Part shown: positions 24,107-32,747 of the stretch, piece after piece | Layout: each line of letters opens with the position of its first letter | How positions within the stretch are numbered: position 1 is the first letter of the stretch | DNA from: Clostridium vitabionis | GTDB lineage: Bacteria; Bacillota; Clostridia; Lachnospirales; Lachnospiraceae | Assembly (NCBI RefSeq): GCF_015351765.1 | Contig: NZ_JADKQA010000002.1 | Coordinates: 330,913-394,912 of the forward strand | DNA length: 64,000 bases | Direction: 5' to 3' | Notes under the pieces: generated by a model | Database searches by the model: none | Told to the model about the DNA's origin: nothing | The model's input: the letters and a program-made list of their open reading frames with translations, nothing else | Made by a program: the position numbers and the translations under genes

Positions 24107-24264
24107 GGTATCGGTATCTTAACTGTATCTGTGGTCAGCGAGTCCATTACTGCCGGAAGGTGGTATGGAAGCACGCGACTTTAGTCGTGTGAGACTTCAC
24201 GCGTTTTCCATGCGGGACACCTGCGTCCAGGCCGCGTGCAGCCCGCAGCGAAAAGAGGATGATG

Positions 24265-24828
24265 ATGAACATTACCGTATATCTCGGCGCTAATGAAGGA
24301 AACAACCCGACATTGCGGGAGGCCGCCACAGAGCTCGGAACATGGATAGGGGAAAATGGCCATGCGCTGGTCTATGGCGGTTCCCAAGGCGGGTTAATGG
24401 GAACACTCGCGGACAGTGTGCTCAGCGCGGGCGGCAAGGTTACCGGAGTTGAGCCGCAGTGCTTTATGGATCAGAAATTCGAGCATGAAGGGCTGACAAA
24501 ACTGATTGTGACGAAAAATATGTCAGAGCGCAAGAATAAGATGATGGAGCTCGGCGATGCGTTTATTGCGTTCCCCGGCGGAACCGGGACACTGGAGGAA
24601 ATTGCCGAGGTGATGTCAAGGGTCTCCCTGAAGCAGCTGGATGCGCCCTGTATTCTGTACAATTTGAACGGCTATTATGATCATCTGAAAGCGATGCTGG
24701 AGCACATGATTGCGGAAGGGTTATCTTCCGCGGAGCGGCAGAAAGGAATCTATTTTGCCGAAAATCTTGCGCAGATACAGGAGATCCTGGGGATACCAGG
24801 TTACCGTAAGGGAAAGGAAAAAACATGA
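24265..24828 (+). CDS. LOG-family protein (TIGR00730), probable nucleotide phosphoribohydrolase
   Basis: About 187 residues. Contains the LOG signatures YGGSQGGLMGTLADSVL and FPGGTGTLEEIAEV (PGGxGTxxE). Members hydrolyse nucleoside 5'-monophosphates to base and ribose 5-phosphate (cytokinin-activating enzymes in plants and some bacteria). Three ATG codons occur in a row (24259, 24262, 24265); AAGAGG at 24252-24257 best fits 24265. It begins only 64 bases after the IS right end, so the native promoter may have been displaced. Overlaps the HD gene by four bases. Confidence 0.88.
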   Translation: MNITVYLGANEGNNPTLREAATELGTWIGENGHALVYGGSQGGLMGTLADSVLSAGGKVTGVEPQCFMDQKFEHEGLTKLIVTKNMSERKNKMMELGDAFIAFPGGTGTLEEIAEVMSRVSLKQLDAPCILYNLNGYYDHLKAMLEHMIAEGLSSAERQKGIYFAENLAQIQEILGIPGYRKGKEKT

Positions 24829-25316
24829 TGACCATATCACAGCTTGCAGAAAAAATGATAGTATTTTCCGAGGGCAATATCCACGATATTGACCACTTCA
24901 TCCGCGTGTGGACTTATGCCAGGACAATCGGAAAACTGGAGGGGGTCGATCAGGACACGCAGTTCATCATCGAGGCCGCGGCGATCACCCACGACATTGC
25001 CTGCCCGCTCTGCCGGGAAAAATACGGGAATACCAACGGCAAATATCAGGAGGCGGAGGGCGGTCCGCTGGTGCGGAAATTCCTCGAAGGCACAGGCCTT
25101 GGCGCGGCGCAGGTTGACCGGGTTGCGTTTCTCGTCGGGCATCACCATACCTATTCTGAAATTGACGGCATAGATTACCAGATCCTCATCGAAGCGGATT
25201 ATATCGCCAATGCGTCGGAAAATGGCTGGGACAGGGATACGATCAGGAACTTCCGGGACAAAATCATGAAGACGAAGGCCGGCAGGCAGCTTCTGAGTGA
25301 GGTTTTCTGCCTGTAA
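24825..25316 (+). CDS. HD-domain phosphohydrolase
   Basis: 163 residues. HD-superfamily metal ligands: DIDHFIRVWTYA, AAITHDIACPLC, VGHHHTY and LIEADYIANAS. Typical of small HD hydrolases acting on nucleotides or related phosphates. Translationally coupled to the LOG gene (ATGA overlap), which suggests a shared nucleotide-salvage or cleanup role. Specific substrate not known. Confidence 0.85.
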   Translation: MMTISQLAEKMIVFSEGNIHDIDHFIRVWTYARTIGKLEGVDQDTQFIIEAAAITHDIACPLCREKYGNTNGKYQEAEGGPLVRKFLEGTGLGAAQVDRVAFLVGHHHTYSEIDGIDYQILIEADYIANASENGWDRDTIRNFRDKIMKTKAGRQLLSEVFCL

Positions 25317-25323
25317 GCAATCT

Positions 25324-25446
25324 CCGGGGGAATCATCCCCCGGCAAACAATTCCCCCCGGCAAATCATTCCCCCGGCAAACAATTTCCCCCGGCAAATCA
25401 TTTCCCCGGCAAACTATACTTCACGAGTTTGCGGGGGGGGATGATT
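25324..25446. repeat. Short GC-rich tandem repeat array (CCGGCAAA units) with terminator-like hairpin
   Basis: A perfect hairpin, CCGGGGGA (25324-25331) / TCCCCCGG (25336-25343), follows the HD gene. From there CCGGCAAA recurs at 25340, 25357, 25373, 25390 and 25406, with steps alternating 17 and 16 bases, so the true unit is about 33 bp in roughly 2.5 copies. A sequence complementary to one unit (TTTGCGGGG...GATGATT) lies at about 25428-25446, allowing alternative long-range pairing. Confidence 0.8.
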
Positions 25447-25491
25447 TATGTTGTCATAACAACATACTTTCTTTCCTTCCCCGGCTATACT
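25447..25491 (+). promoter_or_regulatory. Cupin-ferredoxin-hcp operon promoter with class II activator palindrome
   Basis: Perfect inverted repeat TATGTTGT-N4-ACAACATA (25447-25466). The -10 box TATACT is at 25486-25491 and there is no good -35 box (CATACT). With transcription starting near 25498, the palindrome centre (25456.5) is at -41.5, the position where CRP/FNR-family activators touch polymerase. In many anaerobes hcp is controlled by HcpR, a member of that family; no such regulator gene is in the window. Confidence 0.6.
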
Positions 25492-25542
25492 GTCCACAGA
25501 AATGCAAAGAAAGCTGCAAACAACCGAAGGAGGCAGATGCCG

Positions 25543-25872
25543 ATGATGAATGGAGCGGTAAAGCCGGGGGAAGTTTTCCGGCTTGCGGATCTCGTGCCGT
25601 ATCAGGCGGGCAAAATCGTCAATATGGACGTGATCAACAACGACAATATGAAATTTGTGGTGATGGCCTTTGACGCAGGCTGCGGGCTTTCAGAGCACGC
25701 CGCGCCTGGCGACGCCCTGATTTTTGTGCTGGACGGAAAGGCAGTCATCCGGTACGAAGGCGAAGACCACCCGATCAAGGCGGGAGAGAACTTCCGCTTC
25801 GCGCGAGGCGGCATGCATGCTGTCCAGGCGGATGGAAAGTTTAAAATGGCACTTCTGGTCACTCTTCAATAA
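25543..25872 (+). CDS. Small cupin-domain protein
   Basis: 109 residues forming one cupin barrel: FDAGCGLSEHAAPGDALIFVLDGKAVI is motif 1 with His and the Glu/Asp region altered, and IKAGENFRFARGGMHAVQ is motif 2 with its His. Start at 25543 has AAGGAGG 9 bases upstream; a large in-frame extension upstream runs through the repeat array and is not coding. First gene of the operon with ferredoxin and Hcp, so a role in nitrosative or redox stress is likely, but the reaction is unknown. Confidence 0.85.
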   Translation: MMNGAVKPGEVFRLADLVPYQAGKIVNMDVINNDNMKFVVMAFDAGCGLSEHAAPGDALIFVLDGKAVIRYEGEDHPIKAGENFRFARGGMHAVQADGKFKMALLVTLQ

Positions 25873-25883
25873 GGAGGCAAATG

Positions 25884-26069
25884 ATGAGATACAAGGTAAA
25901 TGAGAACTGCATCGGCTGTGGGCTGTGCGCATCGACCTGCCCGGAGATTTTCTCCATGAGCGATGAGGGAACTGCTGTCGCGAAGGATATCGATGTGCCG
26001 GAGGAGCAGCAGGCTGCGGCTGCGGAGGCGAAGGACGGATGCCCGGTTGGGGCGATCGAGGAGGTTTGA
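25884..26069 (+). CDS. [4Fe-4S] ferredoxin
   Basis: 61 residues. One cluster motif near the N-terminus ([13 protein letters not shown]) and a second cysteine site near the C-terminus ([11 protein letters not shown]), the layout of single-cluster ferredoxins. Start at 25884 has AAGGAGG 6 bases upstream. Its stop abuts the hcp start, so it is the probable electron donor to Hcp, replacing the flavoprotein Hcr used in enteric bacteria. Confidence 0.9.
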   Translation: MRYKVNENCIGCGLCASTCPEIFSMSDEGTAVAKDIDVPEEQQAAAAEAKDGCPVGAIEEV

Positions 26070-26071
26070 TG

Positions 26072-27709
26072 ATGGAAAATAGGATGTTCTGCTATCAGTG
26101 TCAGGAAACTGCCGGGTGCAAGGGCTGCACAATTTCCGGTGTCTGCGGAAAGAAGCCGGAAGTTGCGGCGATGCAGGATCTTCTGATCTATGTGACCAAA
26201 GGCCTGTCCGCGGTAGCAACCCGGATGCGCGAGGAAGGAAAGACGGTTTCGAAGGATGTCAACCACATGGTGACGAGAAACCTCTTTATCACGATCACCA
26301 ACGCGAACTTCGACCGTGAGGCGATCCGCAAGGCCATCGAGGAGACGGTTTCCGTAAAGCAGGAGCTGCTCGCGGGACTTGACAATAAAGAAGGCCTTCC
26401 GGAAGCGGCTTCCTGGAATGGCACGCCGGATACTTATGACGCGAAAGCGAAAGAGGTCGGCGTTCTTGCGACCAAGGATGAGGACATCCGTTCCCTGCGC
26501 GAGCTGATCACCTACGGGCTCAAGGGACTTTCCGCATATTCCAAGCACGCGAACGCCCTGCTCCAGGACGACGAAGAGGTTGACGCATTTATCCAGAAGG
26601 CGCTTGCGAAGACGCTGGATGATTCCCTCACCGTCAATGACCTGGTTTCCCTCACGCTGGAAACTGGAAAATACGGCGTTCAGGGCATGGCTCTGCTTGA
26701 TAAGGCGAATACCGGGGCTTACGGCAATCCGGAAATTACCCAGGTCGACATCGGCGTCCGCAAGAATCCGGGCATCCTGATCTCCGGCCATGACCTCCGC
26801 GATCTGGAGATGCTGCTTGAGCAGACCCAGGGAACCGGTGTTGATGTGTACACCCACTCCGAGATGCTCCCGGCACACTATTATCCGGCATTCAAGAAGT
26901 ATCCGAACTTTGCCGGGAACTACGGCAATGCCTGGTGGAAGCAGAAGGAAGAATTTGAGAAGTTCAACGGCCCGATCCTGATGACGACCAACTGCGTAGT
27001 TCCTCCGGCGGAGAGCTATAAGGACCGCCTCTGGACAACCGGTGCCGCCGGATTCCCGGGATGCCGCCATATCGATGGCGCTTACGGGGAGACCAAGGAT
27101 TTCTCCGCGATTATTGCCCAGGCGAAGAAATGCCCGGCACCGACGGAGATTGAGACCGGAACCATCACCGGCGGATTTGCCCATGAGCAGGTCTTTGCGC
27201 TGGCGGACAAGGTTGTCGACGCGGTGAAGTCCGGCGCGATCCGGAAGTTCGTCGTGATGGCCGGATGCGACGGCAGACAGAAGAGCAGAGAGTACTACAC
27301 CGAGTTCGCGAAGCGGCTGCCGAAGGATGTCGTGATCCTGACCGCCGGATGCGCGAAGTACAAGTACAACAAGCTGAATCTCGGCGATATCAACGGGATT
27401 CCGCGTGTGCTCGACGCGGGACAGTGCAACGACTCCTACTCCCTGGCGCTGATCGCCCTGAAGCTCAAGGAGATTTTCGGCCTCGACGATATCAACGACC
27501 TTCCGCTTGCCTTCAACATTGCCTGGTATGAGCAGAAAGCCGTCATCGTCCTCCTGGCGCTGCTGTACCTGGGTGTCAAGAACATCCACCTCGGCCCGAC
27601 ACTGCCGGCATTCCTTTCCCCGAATGTTGCCAAGGTACTGGTAGACAACTTCGGCATCGCGGGAATCGGAACCGTCGATGATGACCTGAAGCTGTTCTTC
27701 GGGGAATAA
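26072..27709 (+). CDS. hcp: Hydroxylamine reductase / hybrid cluster protein
   Basis: 545 residues, full family length. N-terminal cluster motif Cys7-x2-Cys10-x8-Cys19-x5-Cys25 (the class I spacing), and hybrid-cluster ligand segments [41 protein letters not shown] and [10 protein letters not shown]. Hcp reduces nitric oxide (and hydroxylamine in vitro) and protects anaerobes against nitrosative stress. Start could be 26069 or 26072; GAGGAGG at 26058-26064 favours 26072. Third gene after cupin and ferredoxin; ends at a strong terminator. Confidence 0.95.
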   Translation: MENRMFCYQCQETAGCKGCTISGVCGKKPEVAAMQDLLIYVTKGLSAVATRMREEGKTVSKDVNHMVTRNLFITITNANFDREAIRKAIEETVSVKQELLAGLDNKEGLPEAASWNGTPDTYDAKAKEVGVLATKDEDIRSLRELITYGLKGLSAYSKHANALLQDDEEVDAFIQKALAKTLDDSLTVNDLVSLTLETGKYGVQGMALLDKANTGAYGNPEITQVDIGVRKNPGILISGHDLRDLEMLLEQTQGTGVDVYTHSEMLPAHYYPAFKKYPNFAGNYGNAWWKQKEEFEKFNGPILMTTNCVVPPAESYKDRLWTTGAAGFPGCRHIDGAYGETKDFSAIIAQAKKCPAPTEIETGTITGGFAHEQVFALADKVVDAVKSGAIRKFVVMAGCDGRQKSREYYTEFAKRLPKDVVILTAGCAKYKYNKLNLGDINGIPRVLDAGQCNDSYSLALIALKLKEIFGLDDINDLPLAFNIAWYEQKAVIVLLALLYLGVKNIHLGPTLPAFLSPNVAKVLVDNFGIAGIGTVDDDLKLFFGE

Positions 27710-27729
27710 TCAGAATAGCTGATGATTCC

Positions 27730-27775
27730 AAACCCCTTATCTTGCGGAGCTTTGCCCCGCGAGGTAAGGGGTTTT
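27730..27775 (+). terminator. Terminator of the hcp operon
   Basis: AACCCCTTA...CTTGCGG pairs with CCGCGAGG TAAGGGGTT (27730-27773, small internal mismatches) and is followed by TTTT. Confidence 0.8.
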
Positions 27776-27830
27776 AGGCGCCTGAGGGTTCTGGGCGCTC
27801 CCTTTGCATCTGCTGAACAGGGGAAAGAAA

Positions 27831-27880
27831 AAGGAACGAAGGAATCCGGCCCGTGGGCCGGATTCCTTCGTTCCTTTTTT
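27831..27880. terminator. Very long perfect hairpin, probable bidirectional terminator
   Basis: Bases 27831-27852 pair without a mismatch with 27855-27876: a 22-bp stem (AAGGAACGAAGGAATCC...) with a 2-base formal loop, followed by TTTT on + and preceded by an A run (AAAGAAAAA), which is a U run on -. It lies between convergent hcp and ggt genes. Confidence 0.8.
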
Positions 27881-27896
27881 GATGTTTGTTGATGGA

Positions 27897-27928
27897 CAGC
27901 TGCCGCATCAGATACGGCAGCTGCATTT
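27897..27928. terminator. Third hairpin in the hcp/ggt convergent region
   Basis: CAGCTGCCG (27897-27905) pairs perfectly with CGGCAGCTG (27915-27923), followed by CATTTT. Together with the two hairpins before it, this fills most of the 254-base gap between the stop codons. Confidence 0.6.
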
Positions 27929-27963
27929 TCCTATTCGTGATCCATTCGATCTTTGGTTCGGGA

Positions 27964-29793
27964 TCAGTCTACACCGACCGCTTTGCCGTCCTGTCTCGGG
28001 TCGCCGACGCCGGTGATGGTGCCGTCTCCGTTATAGATGATGGAGTTCACGCTGCCGCTCGCGGCGGACTTGATTTCGCCATGACCCATTTCCTGGAGCT
28101 TTGCGATGGTGTCATCGGTCAGGGCGTACTGCTCAAAGCCCTTGAGCGGTTTCTCATATTCCAGCTTGTTCTTGTTGCTGCAGTTCCAGATCTTCGGCAC
28201 GCAGATCGCGTCGTGCAGGGACATCTTGCTGTCGATGACACGGGAGATCGTCTGGGCAACAGAAGAGAAGATTCTGGAGCCGCCCGGGGTACCGGTGATC
28301 ATGAACGGGCTGCCGTCCGCGTTGAGGACGATGGTCGGGCTCATGGAAGAGAGCGGTTTCTTGCCCGGCTCGATCACATTGACGCTGTCCTTGTCGGTGG
28401 AGAAGTCGCCCATCTGGTTGTTCATCATGAAGCCGCAGCCCTTTACCATGACGCCGCTTCCAAAGTAGTAGTTGATCGTCTTGGTCACTGCTACGCAGTT
28501 TCCGTCGATATCGCCGACGGAGAAGTGCGTGGTGTCGGTGTGCTCATAGACCGTCGGGTCGTCCGGAGCAGCTTCTTCCATCGCCTGGTCAGGATTGATC
28601 AGGGCAGCGCGCTGGTTCGCGTACTCCTGGCTGGTCAGGCCTGCCAGCGGGACATCGGTAAATGCGGTGTCCGCCATATACTTCGCGCGATCCGCGAAGG
28701 CAAGCTTGAAGGCCTCGGCGAAATAGTGGACGTACTCCGGGGAATTGATCTGCATGGAGCCGATGTCATAATTTTCCAGAATGTTCAGGATCTCGATCAG
28801 GTGGGTACCACCGGAGGACGGCGGCGGGGAGGAGATCAGCTTGTAGCCGCGGTAATCGCCCTCGACCGGGTCGTGCTCGAGCACCTGATAATTTGCCAGG
28901 TCGTCCATGGTCATGACGCCGTCGTACTCCGCAAGAGAGTCAACGAGTGCCTGGCCGATCTCGCCCTTGTAGAAGACGTCAGCACCCTGGTCGGAGATTT
29001 TCTGCAGGGTGTCCGCAAGATCCGGGTTATTGATCACAGAACCTGCGCCGTAGGGCAGCTCGTTCTCATCCCAGTAAACCTTCTGCATCTCCGGGTACTT
29101 CTGGGCGGTTTCGTAGGCGTCGTTGATCGCGTTTGCGCAGTAGGTAGAAACCGTGAATCCCTCGCGGGCGATGCGGATGGCGGGTTCCATAACCTCGGCG
29201 CGGGTCATCGTGCCGTAATTTTCCAGCATGTACAGAAGGCCGGCGCACTCGCCCGGAACACCGGAAGCAAGGCCGCCTTCCTTGGCATTGTCGTTCGGCT
29301 CACCGTTCGCGTCGACATACTTGTCGAGCGTTGCCGCTGCCGGCGCAACCTCACGGAAATCGACGAAATAGTTCTTGCCATCCGCCGTGTGGATCGTGGC
29401 GATTCCGCCGCCGCCGAGGCCGGAGGTGAAGGGCTCGCATACGCCGAGGGCAAATCCCATGGCGACAGCAGCGTCAACGGCATTTCCGCCCTTCTTCAGG
29501 ATCTCCGCGCCGACCTGGGAAACTTCATACTTGGAAGCTACGGCCATAGCCTTCTTGCTGGTGGCCTCGCGGTTGTCCGTAATGCGGTTTCCTTCAGAAT
29601 CGACCGTCTGGAAATCATCGACCGGATATGCCGGGATAAGTGCCGGTTTGGTCTCCTCCGCGGAAGATTCCGCGGCGCCGGTGGTCTCCGGGGCGGTCGT
29701 AGAGGTTGTGCCCGATCCGGAGCATGCCGCCATACTTACGGCGAGCGATGCTGCCATCACAGAGCTGATGATTCTCTTGTGATTCTTTTTCAT
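27964..29793 (-). CDS. ggt: Gamma-glutamyltransferase lipoprotein, copy 1
   Basis: 609 residues from MKKNHKRIISS (GGGAGG upstream). Lipobox VSMAAC, then a Thr/Glu-rich spacer. The Ntn-hydrolase core follows: GGNAVDAAVAMGFALGVCEPFTSGLGGGG, DFREVAPAAAT, SSPPPSSGGTHL, autoprocessing/catalytic Thr421 in TTHFSVGDIDGN, and PLSSMSPTIVL with GTPGGSRI. The protein would self-cleave into two subunits on the cell surface and transfer or hydrolyse gamma-glutamyl groups from glutathione and similar peptides. It follows the carboxypeptidase-like lipoprotein gene (gap 38 bases) and is probably in one operon with it. Confidence 0.93.
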   Translation of the reverse strand: MKKNHKRIISSVMAASLAVSMAACSGSGTTSTTAPETTGAAESSAEETKPALIPAYPVDDFQTVDSEGNRITDNREATSKKAMAVASKYEVSQVGAEILKKGGNAVDAAVAMGFALGVCEPFTSGLGGGGIATIHTADGKNYFVDFREVAPAAATLDKYVDANGEPNDNAKEGGLASGVPGECAGLLYMLENYGTMTRAEVMEPAIRIAREGFTVSTYCANAINDAYETAQKYPEMQKVYWDENELPYGAGSVINNPDLADTLQKISDQGADVFYKGEIGQALVDSLAEYDGVMTMDDLANYQVLEHDPVEGDYRGYKLISSPPPSSGGTHLIEILNILENYDIGSMQINSPEYVHYFAEAFKLAFADRAKYMADTAFTDVPLAGLTSQEYANQRAALINPDQAMEEAAPDDPTVYEHTDTTHFSVGDIDGNCVAVTKTINYYFGSGVMVKGCGFMMNNQMGDFSTDKDSVNVIEPGKKPLSSMSPTIVLNADGSPFMITGTPGGSRIFSSVAQTISRVIDSKMSLHDAICVPKIWNCSNKNKLEYEKPLKGFEQYALTDDTIAKLQEMGHGEIKSAASGSVNSIIYNGDGTITGVGDPRQDGKAVGVD

Positions 29794-29831
29794 TGATGCC
29801 TCCCTCATGTAGAAATGAATAGTGTCTATCT

Positions 29832-30713
29832 TTACATGCCATACCACGCGAGAATATATTCGATCACGCGCAGCTGGCTGTAAATGCGCTGTTCAAGGTC
29901 ATCCTCCCGCCGGGTCTCCACGGTGATGACCGGAAGATGAAGAATATCGCCTGCCGTGCGGTTGATACTCCCCGCAGGCGGAGAGCCGAAGACGTTCAGC
30001 TTGGGAAAATCCGGATCACGGTCGGAGGCGGTGAGGAGGCCGAGAAACAGCTCCTCGATGCCCTGATCGCTGCCGCAGATGATGCTGTTTCCCAGGGAAT
30101 CGCTGCCGTCAGTGTGGACAAGCGCCTCATGGAGATCCAGCACGAGATCCGGCTGCTGCGCACGGATGTCGTCAAAAAGCGCCGCGGCGATCTGCTCCCC
30201 GTCATTTCCCGCGGGATCCCCCGGAAAACTCCGGTTGATATCGACATTCCCATAGGTCGTCCGCTTGTCGTGCGCGGCGCCCCACGCATTGACCGGCGCG
30301 GCCACGGAGACCTTGCCCCGGGCAAGCTTCCGGGTTCCATCGGAGAGCTCACGCGCGAGTGCATTTGCGGCCTTCCAGCCGGCGGTCTCGTTGCCGTGGA
30401 TGCCGCCGACGATATAGATTGAGGTGCCGGCAGCTTCCGCGGTGAAGGTTACGCGGGTGAGATCGTAGGTGTCCGAGAGGAGTGCATCCTCGCGGGACAC
30501 TGTTTCCGTGGGCGCCGCAGCGGCGGACGCTCCCGCAGGCGTTTCAGTTTCCGCTTCCTCCGTGAATGCTGTGGATGCCTCAGCCGGGAACCAGACAGTG
30601 TCCGCCGCAGCCGCGGATTCTCCTTTTGCCGGGCCGGTGCATCCGGACAGGAGCGCGGCGGCGGCCACAGCGAAGAAAAGCTGTTTTTGTATTCGATAAA
30701 TGTTATTCTTCAT
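29832..30713 (-). CDS. Zinc carboxypeptidase / succinylglutamate desuccinylase-like lipoprotein
   Basis: 293 residues. Lipobox ALLSGC near residue 25, low-complexity Ala/Thr/Glu spacer to about 75, then a metal-dependent hydrolase domain: GGIHGNETAGW gives the HxxE zinc ligands, NVDINRSFPG the substrate Arg region, LDLHEAL the third ligand His, and VETRRE a C-terminal Glu. This matches the M14 / AstE-AspA superfamily. Upstream of and probably cotranscribed with the gamma-glutamyltransferase, so it may trim peptides or N-acyl amino acids outside the cell. The 386-base gap after it (30714-31099) is AT-rich divergent control DNA; a TTGACA (30893-30898) is visible but no convincing full promoter. 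Confidence 0.75.
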   Translation of the reverse strand: MKNNIYRIQKQLFFAVAAAALLSGCTGPAKGESAAAADTVWFPAEASTAFTEEAETETPAGASAAAAPTETVSREDALLSDTYDLTRVTFTAEAAGTSIYIVGGIHGNETAGWKAANALARELSDGTRKLARGKVSVAAPVNAWGAAHDKRTTYGNVDINRSFPGDPAGNDGEQIAAALFDDIRAQQPDLVLDLHEALVHTDGSDSLGNSIICGSDQGIEELFLGLLTASDRDPDFPKLNVFGSPPAGSINRTAGDILHLPVITVETRREDDLEQRIYSQLRVIEYILAWYGM

Positions 30714-31099
30714 TTACTTCAGAGTTTATAAGAAATGCCTTCGGACAGCTACTTTTTCGCATTTTTCTCTCGCAAATTGTTCGGATTCCAGTGCAGGATT
30801 TGACCCGGCAGCCAGCGCGTGCATCCCCCTCGGAAAAGCCCGATGAATATATTTTCGAAAGTGCGCATTTTTTCCAGCTTGTTTTCCATGTATTGACAAT
30901 TTTTAAGATGACAAAAATGGGTAGTTTTTCCGGAAATCATGACATGATAAAGTAATATATGCACAAAACGCAGATCACCCGGCAATATTCAGACAAAGGC
31001 TGACCGTATCCGCCGGGACGGCCGATTCTGCGTGCCATAGGAAAATGGCTGTGCGCAGAGAAGTATTTTCCAATGTGGGTGACAGAAGGGGGAAAACAG

Positions 31100-32710
31100 A
31101 TGAAAAATTTAAGTATCAAGCCGGCTTTGTGCCGGGCATCAGCGGTGGTATTTCTGTCCGCCGCGCTCAGCGGTTCAGCGGCGATGGTGTCCCTTGCGGA
31201 CAATTCAGCCCCGGATGACGGAAGGATCACGAAGATTCAGGCGACGACAGTGCCAAATTATTACGGGTACAAGGTATCTACCATCGACATCACTTATCAG
31301 GAGGGGACAGACCTCTCCGGTGTTCAACTGGAGGATTACGCGGTCTACGACCGCGGGTTCAACAATCCGGAATTTGGAAAATTGAAGCTCAACGGCATCC
31401 GCGTTTCGGGCAATACCGTCACCCTGACCGCAGACCTTGATACCGACAAGGTGACAGACCGTACCCGCGAAACCTACGGGACACTCTGCACCAGCTCGAA
31501 CTGGTACATCGACAAGAAGGGCGGGATCCATTACGGAACGGAGGCCTCCACCGACGCCCTCGGCATCACGATTCAGCCGAATACGCTGAAAAAGGGCCTG
31601 CAGTGGCGGAAAAATATGGATCTGATCCTCGCCACCAACGGTGAGGCGTTAAGCGACGGCGTGGCGATGACTGACGGCGCCGGGAAAATGCTGGACAATA
31701 CCGTCTGGGCGGAAACTATCTGCTCTGGCCTTGAGGATGTCGAGCTGCGCATGGTAGATATCGGCTGGCAGTGCAACAAATACTCCCTGCTCGGCCGCAA
31801 AGGCGAGGTGCCGGTATATGTGATGCTTCCGGACAATTATGACCCGAACCGGGAGACCCCTTACGAGGTCATCGATTATCAGTGCGGCGGCGGAGTGTGC
31901 TATTGGGAGACCACCGGCGGCGCGGAGACCCCGGCGAACAATCTGGGCTGTAACGTTGTCTATGACACGATGATGTCGAAGTGGCATGAGCTGTACCCGG
32001 ATGCCATTATCATGAGCGTCAACGTCCACTCCTCGCCGATCACCAATTCCGCGGCGGAAATCGCCGGCGCGCTGGACTACGCGGTCCGCAACTGGAACGC
32101 GGACAAAGATCGAATCGCGGTTGTCGGCAATTCGCAGGGCACACTGATCTGCTCCGACCTGATCCGGCAGCGCCCCGACCTGGTCGCGGCATTTATTGAG
32201 TGCAACGGCAACTTCGGCGCGATGACCTCAGCGGACACGATCGATGGCACCCTGGCCAACAGCAGCCTCCGAAAATGGACGGCGGACGAGGTTAATGCCG
32301 TGGTCAACAATGGCGTCGCCCTCTGGATGTTCAACGGCGAGACAGACGGAGACAACCCGGCAGCGCAGCAGGATGTGATTAACGTGATGAAGGACCTCTA
32401 CCGCCAGGCCGGCAAGAATGAGGAATGGATCGACCTCTTTGTGCGGGCATCCGGGCTGCAGTCCTGGAAATTCAAGTACTGGGGAGAGACCGACCATTCC
32501 GTGACCAAGGTTGTCGCCTGGAACTATCTCGACCACCCGTACACGGACGTCTGGGAAAACCAGCGTGCGCTTCGCGCCGGCGACACCTATACATTCACCG
32601 GGAAAGAGAGCACGTACAAGCATTACGACAAGACGATGGATTATACCTACCGGGTATATGCGGAGAGCGTCTCCGAGTGGCTGCGGAAGATTTTTGATGC
32701 GCAGAAGTGA
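31100..32710 (+). CDS. Exported alpha/beta hydrolase, PHB-depolymerase/esterase-like
   Basis: 536 residues. Signal peptide (VVFLSAALSGSAAMVSLA) without a lipobox Cys; an N-terminal beta-rich domain of about 140 residues; then a hydrolase domain with PVYVMLPDNYDPNRETPYEVI, oxyanion-type QCGGGVCYW, nucleophile elbow VVGNSQGTL (Ser345) and a late GETDHSV His. Similar to secreted polyhydroxybutyrate depolymerase-like and feruloyl esterase-like proteins. Start at 31100 follows AAGGGGGAAA. Followed by a second exported hydrolase 37 bases on, likely same operon. Confidence 0.8.
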   Translation: MKNLSIKPALCRASAVVFLSAALSGSAAMVSLADNSAPDDGRITKIQATTVPNYYGYKVSTIDITYQEGTDLSGVQLEDYAVYDRGFNNPEFGKLKLNGIRVSGNTVTLTADLDTDKVTDRTRETYGTLCTSSNWYIDKKGGIHYGTEASTDALGITIQPNTLKKGLQWRKNMDLILATNGEALSDGVAMTDGAGKMLDNTVWAETICSGLEDVELRMVDIGWQCNKYSLLGRKGEVPVYVMLPDNYDPNRETPYEVIDYQCGGGVCYWETTGGAETPANNLGCNVVYDTMMSKWHELYPDAIIMSVNVHSSPITNSAAEIAGALDYAVRNWNADKDRIAVVGNSQGTLICSDLIRQRPDLVAAFIECNGNFGAMTSADTIDGTLANSSLRKWTADEVNAVVNNGVALWMFNGETDGDNPAAQQDVINVMKDLYRQAGKNEEWIDLFVRASGLQSWKFKYWGETDHSVTKVVAWNYLDHPYTDVWENQRALRAGDTYTFTGKESTYKHYDKTMDYTYRVYAESVSEWLRKIFDAQK

Positions 32711-32747
32711 CGGATGATGAGGATGATTAACGGAGGAAAACTACGGA

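Larger units (their letters stand above)
22180..24200 (+). mobile_element. IS200/IS605-family element, copy B (complete)
   Basis: Complete tnpA-tnpB element. The right boundary at 24200 is fixed by loss of identity with copy A. The left end is approximate: a subterminal hairpin (outer CCGGC 22223-22227 / GCCGG 22256-22260, inner TCGTGAC 22234-22240 / GTCATGA 22245-22251) marks it, and the boundary lies at or a little before 22223. The right-end hairpin is CACGCGACT / AGTCGTGTG (24172-24191). The 358-base gap 21971-22328 holds the hydrolase promoter region and this left end. Same orientation as copy A. Confidence 0.88.

Noticed and set aside
1-24200. Composite transposon formed by the two IS copies
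   Set aside because: IS200/IS605 elements move as single-stranded circles using hairpin ends and do not normally mobilise the DNA between two copies; deletion by homologous recombination is the more likely outcome.
25324-25446. CRISPR-like array
   Set aside because: Units are about 16-17 bp without unique spacers and no cas gene is near; it is a short tandem repeat.
30960-31099. Riboswitch upstream of the exported hydrolase
   Set aside because: Some pairable GC runs exist, but no known riboswitch consensus could be matched by eye.
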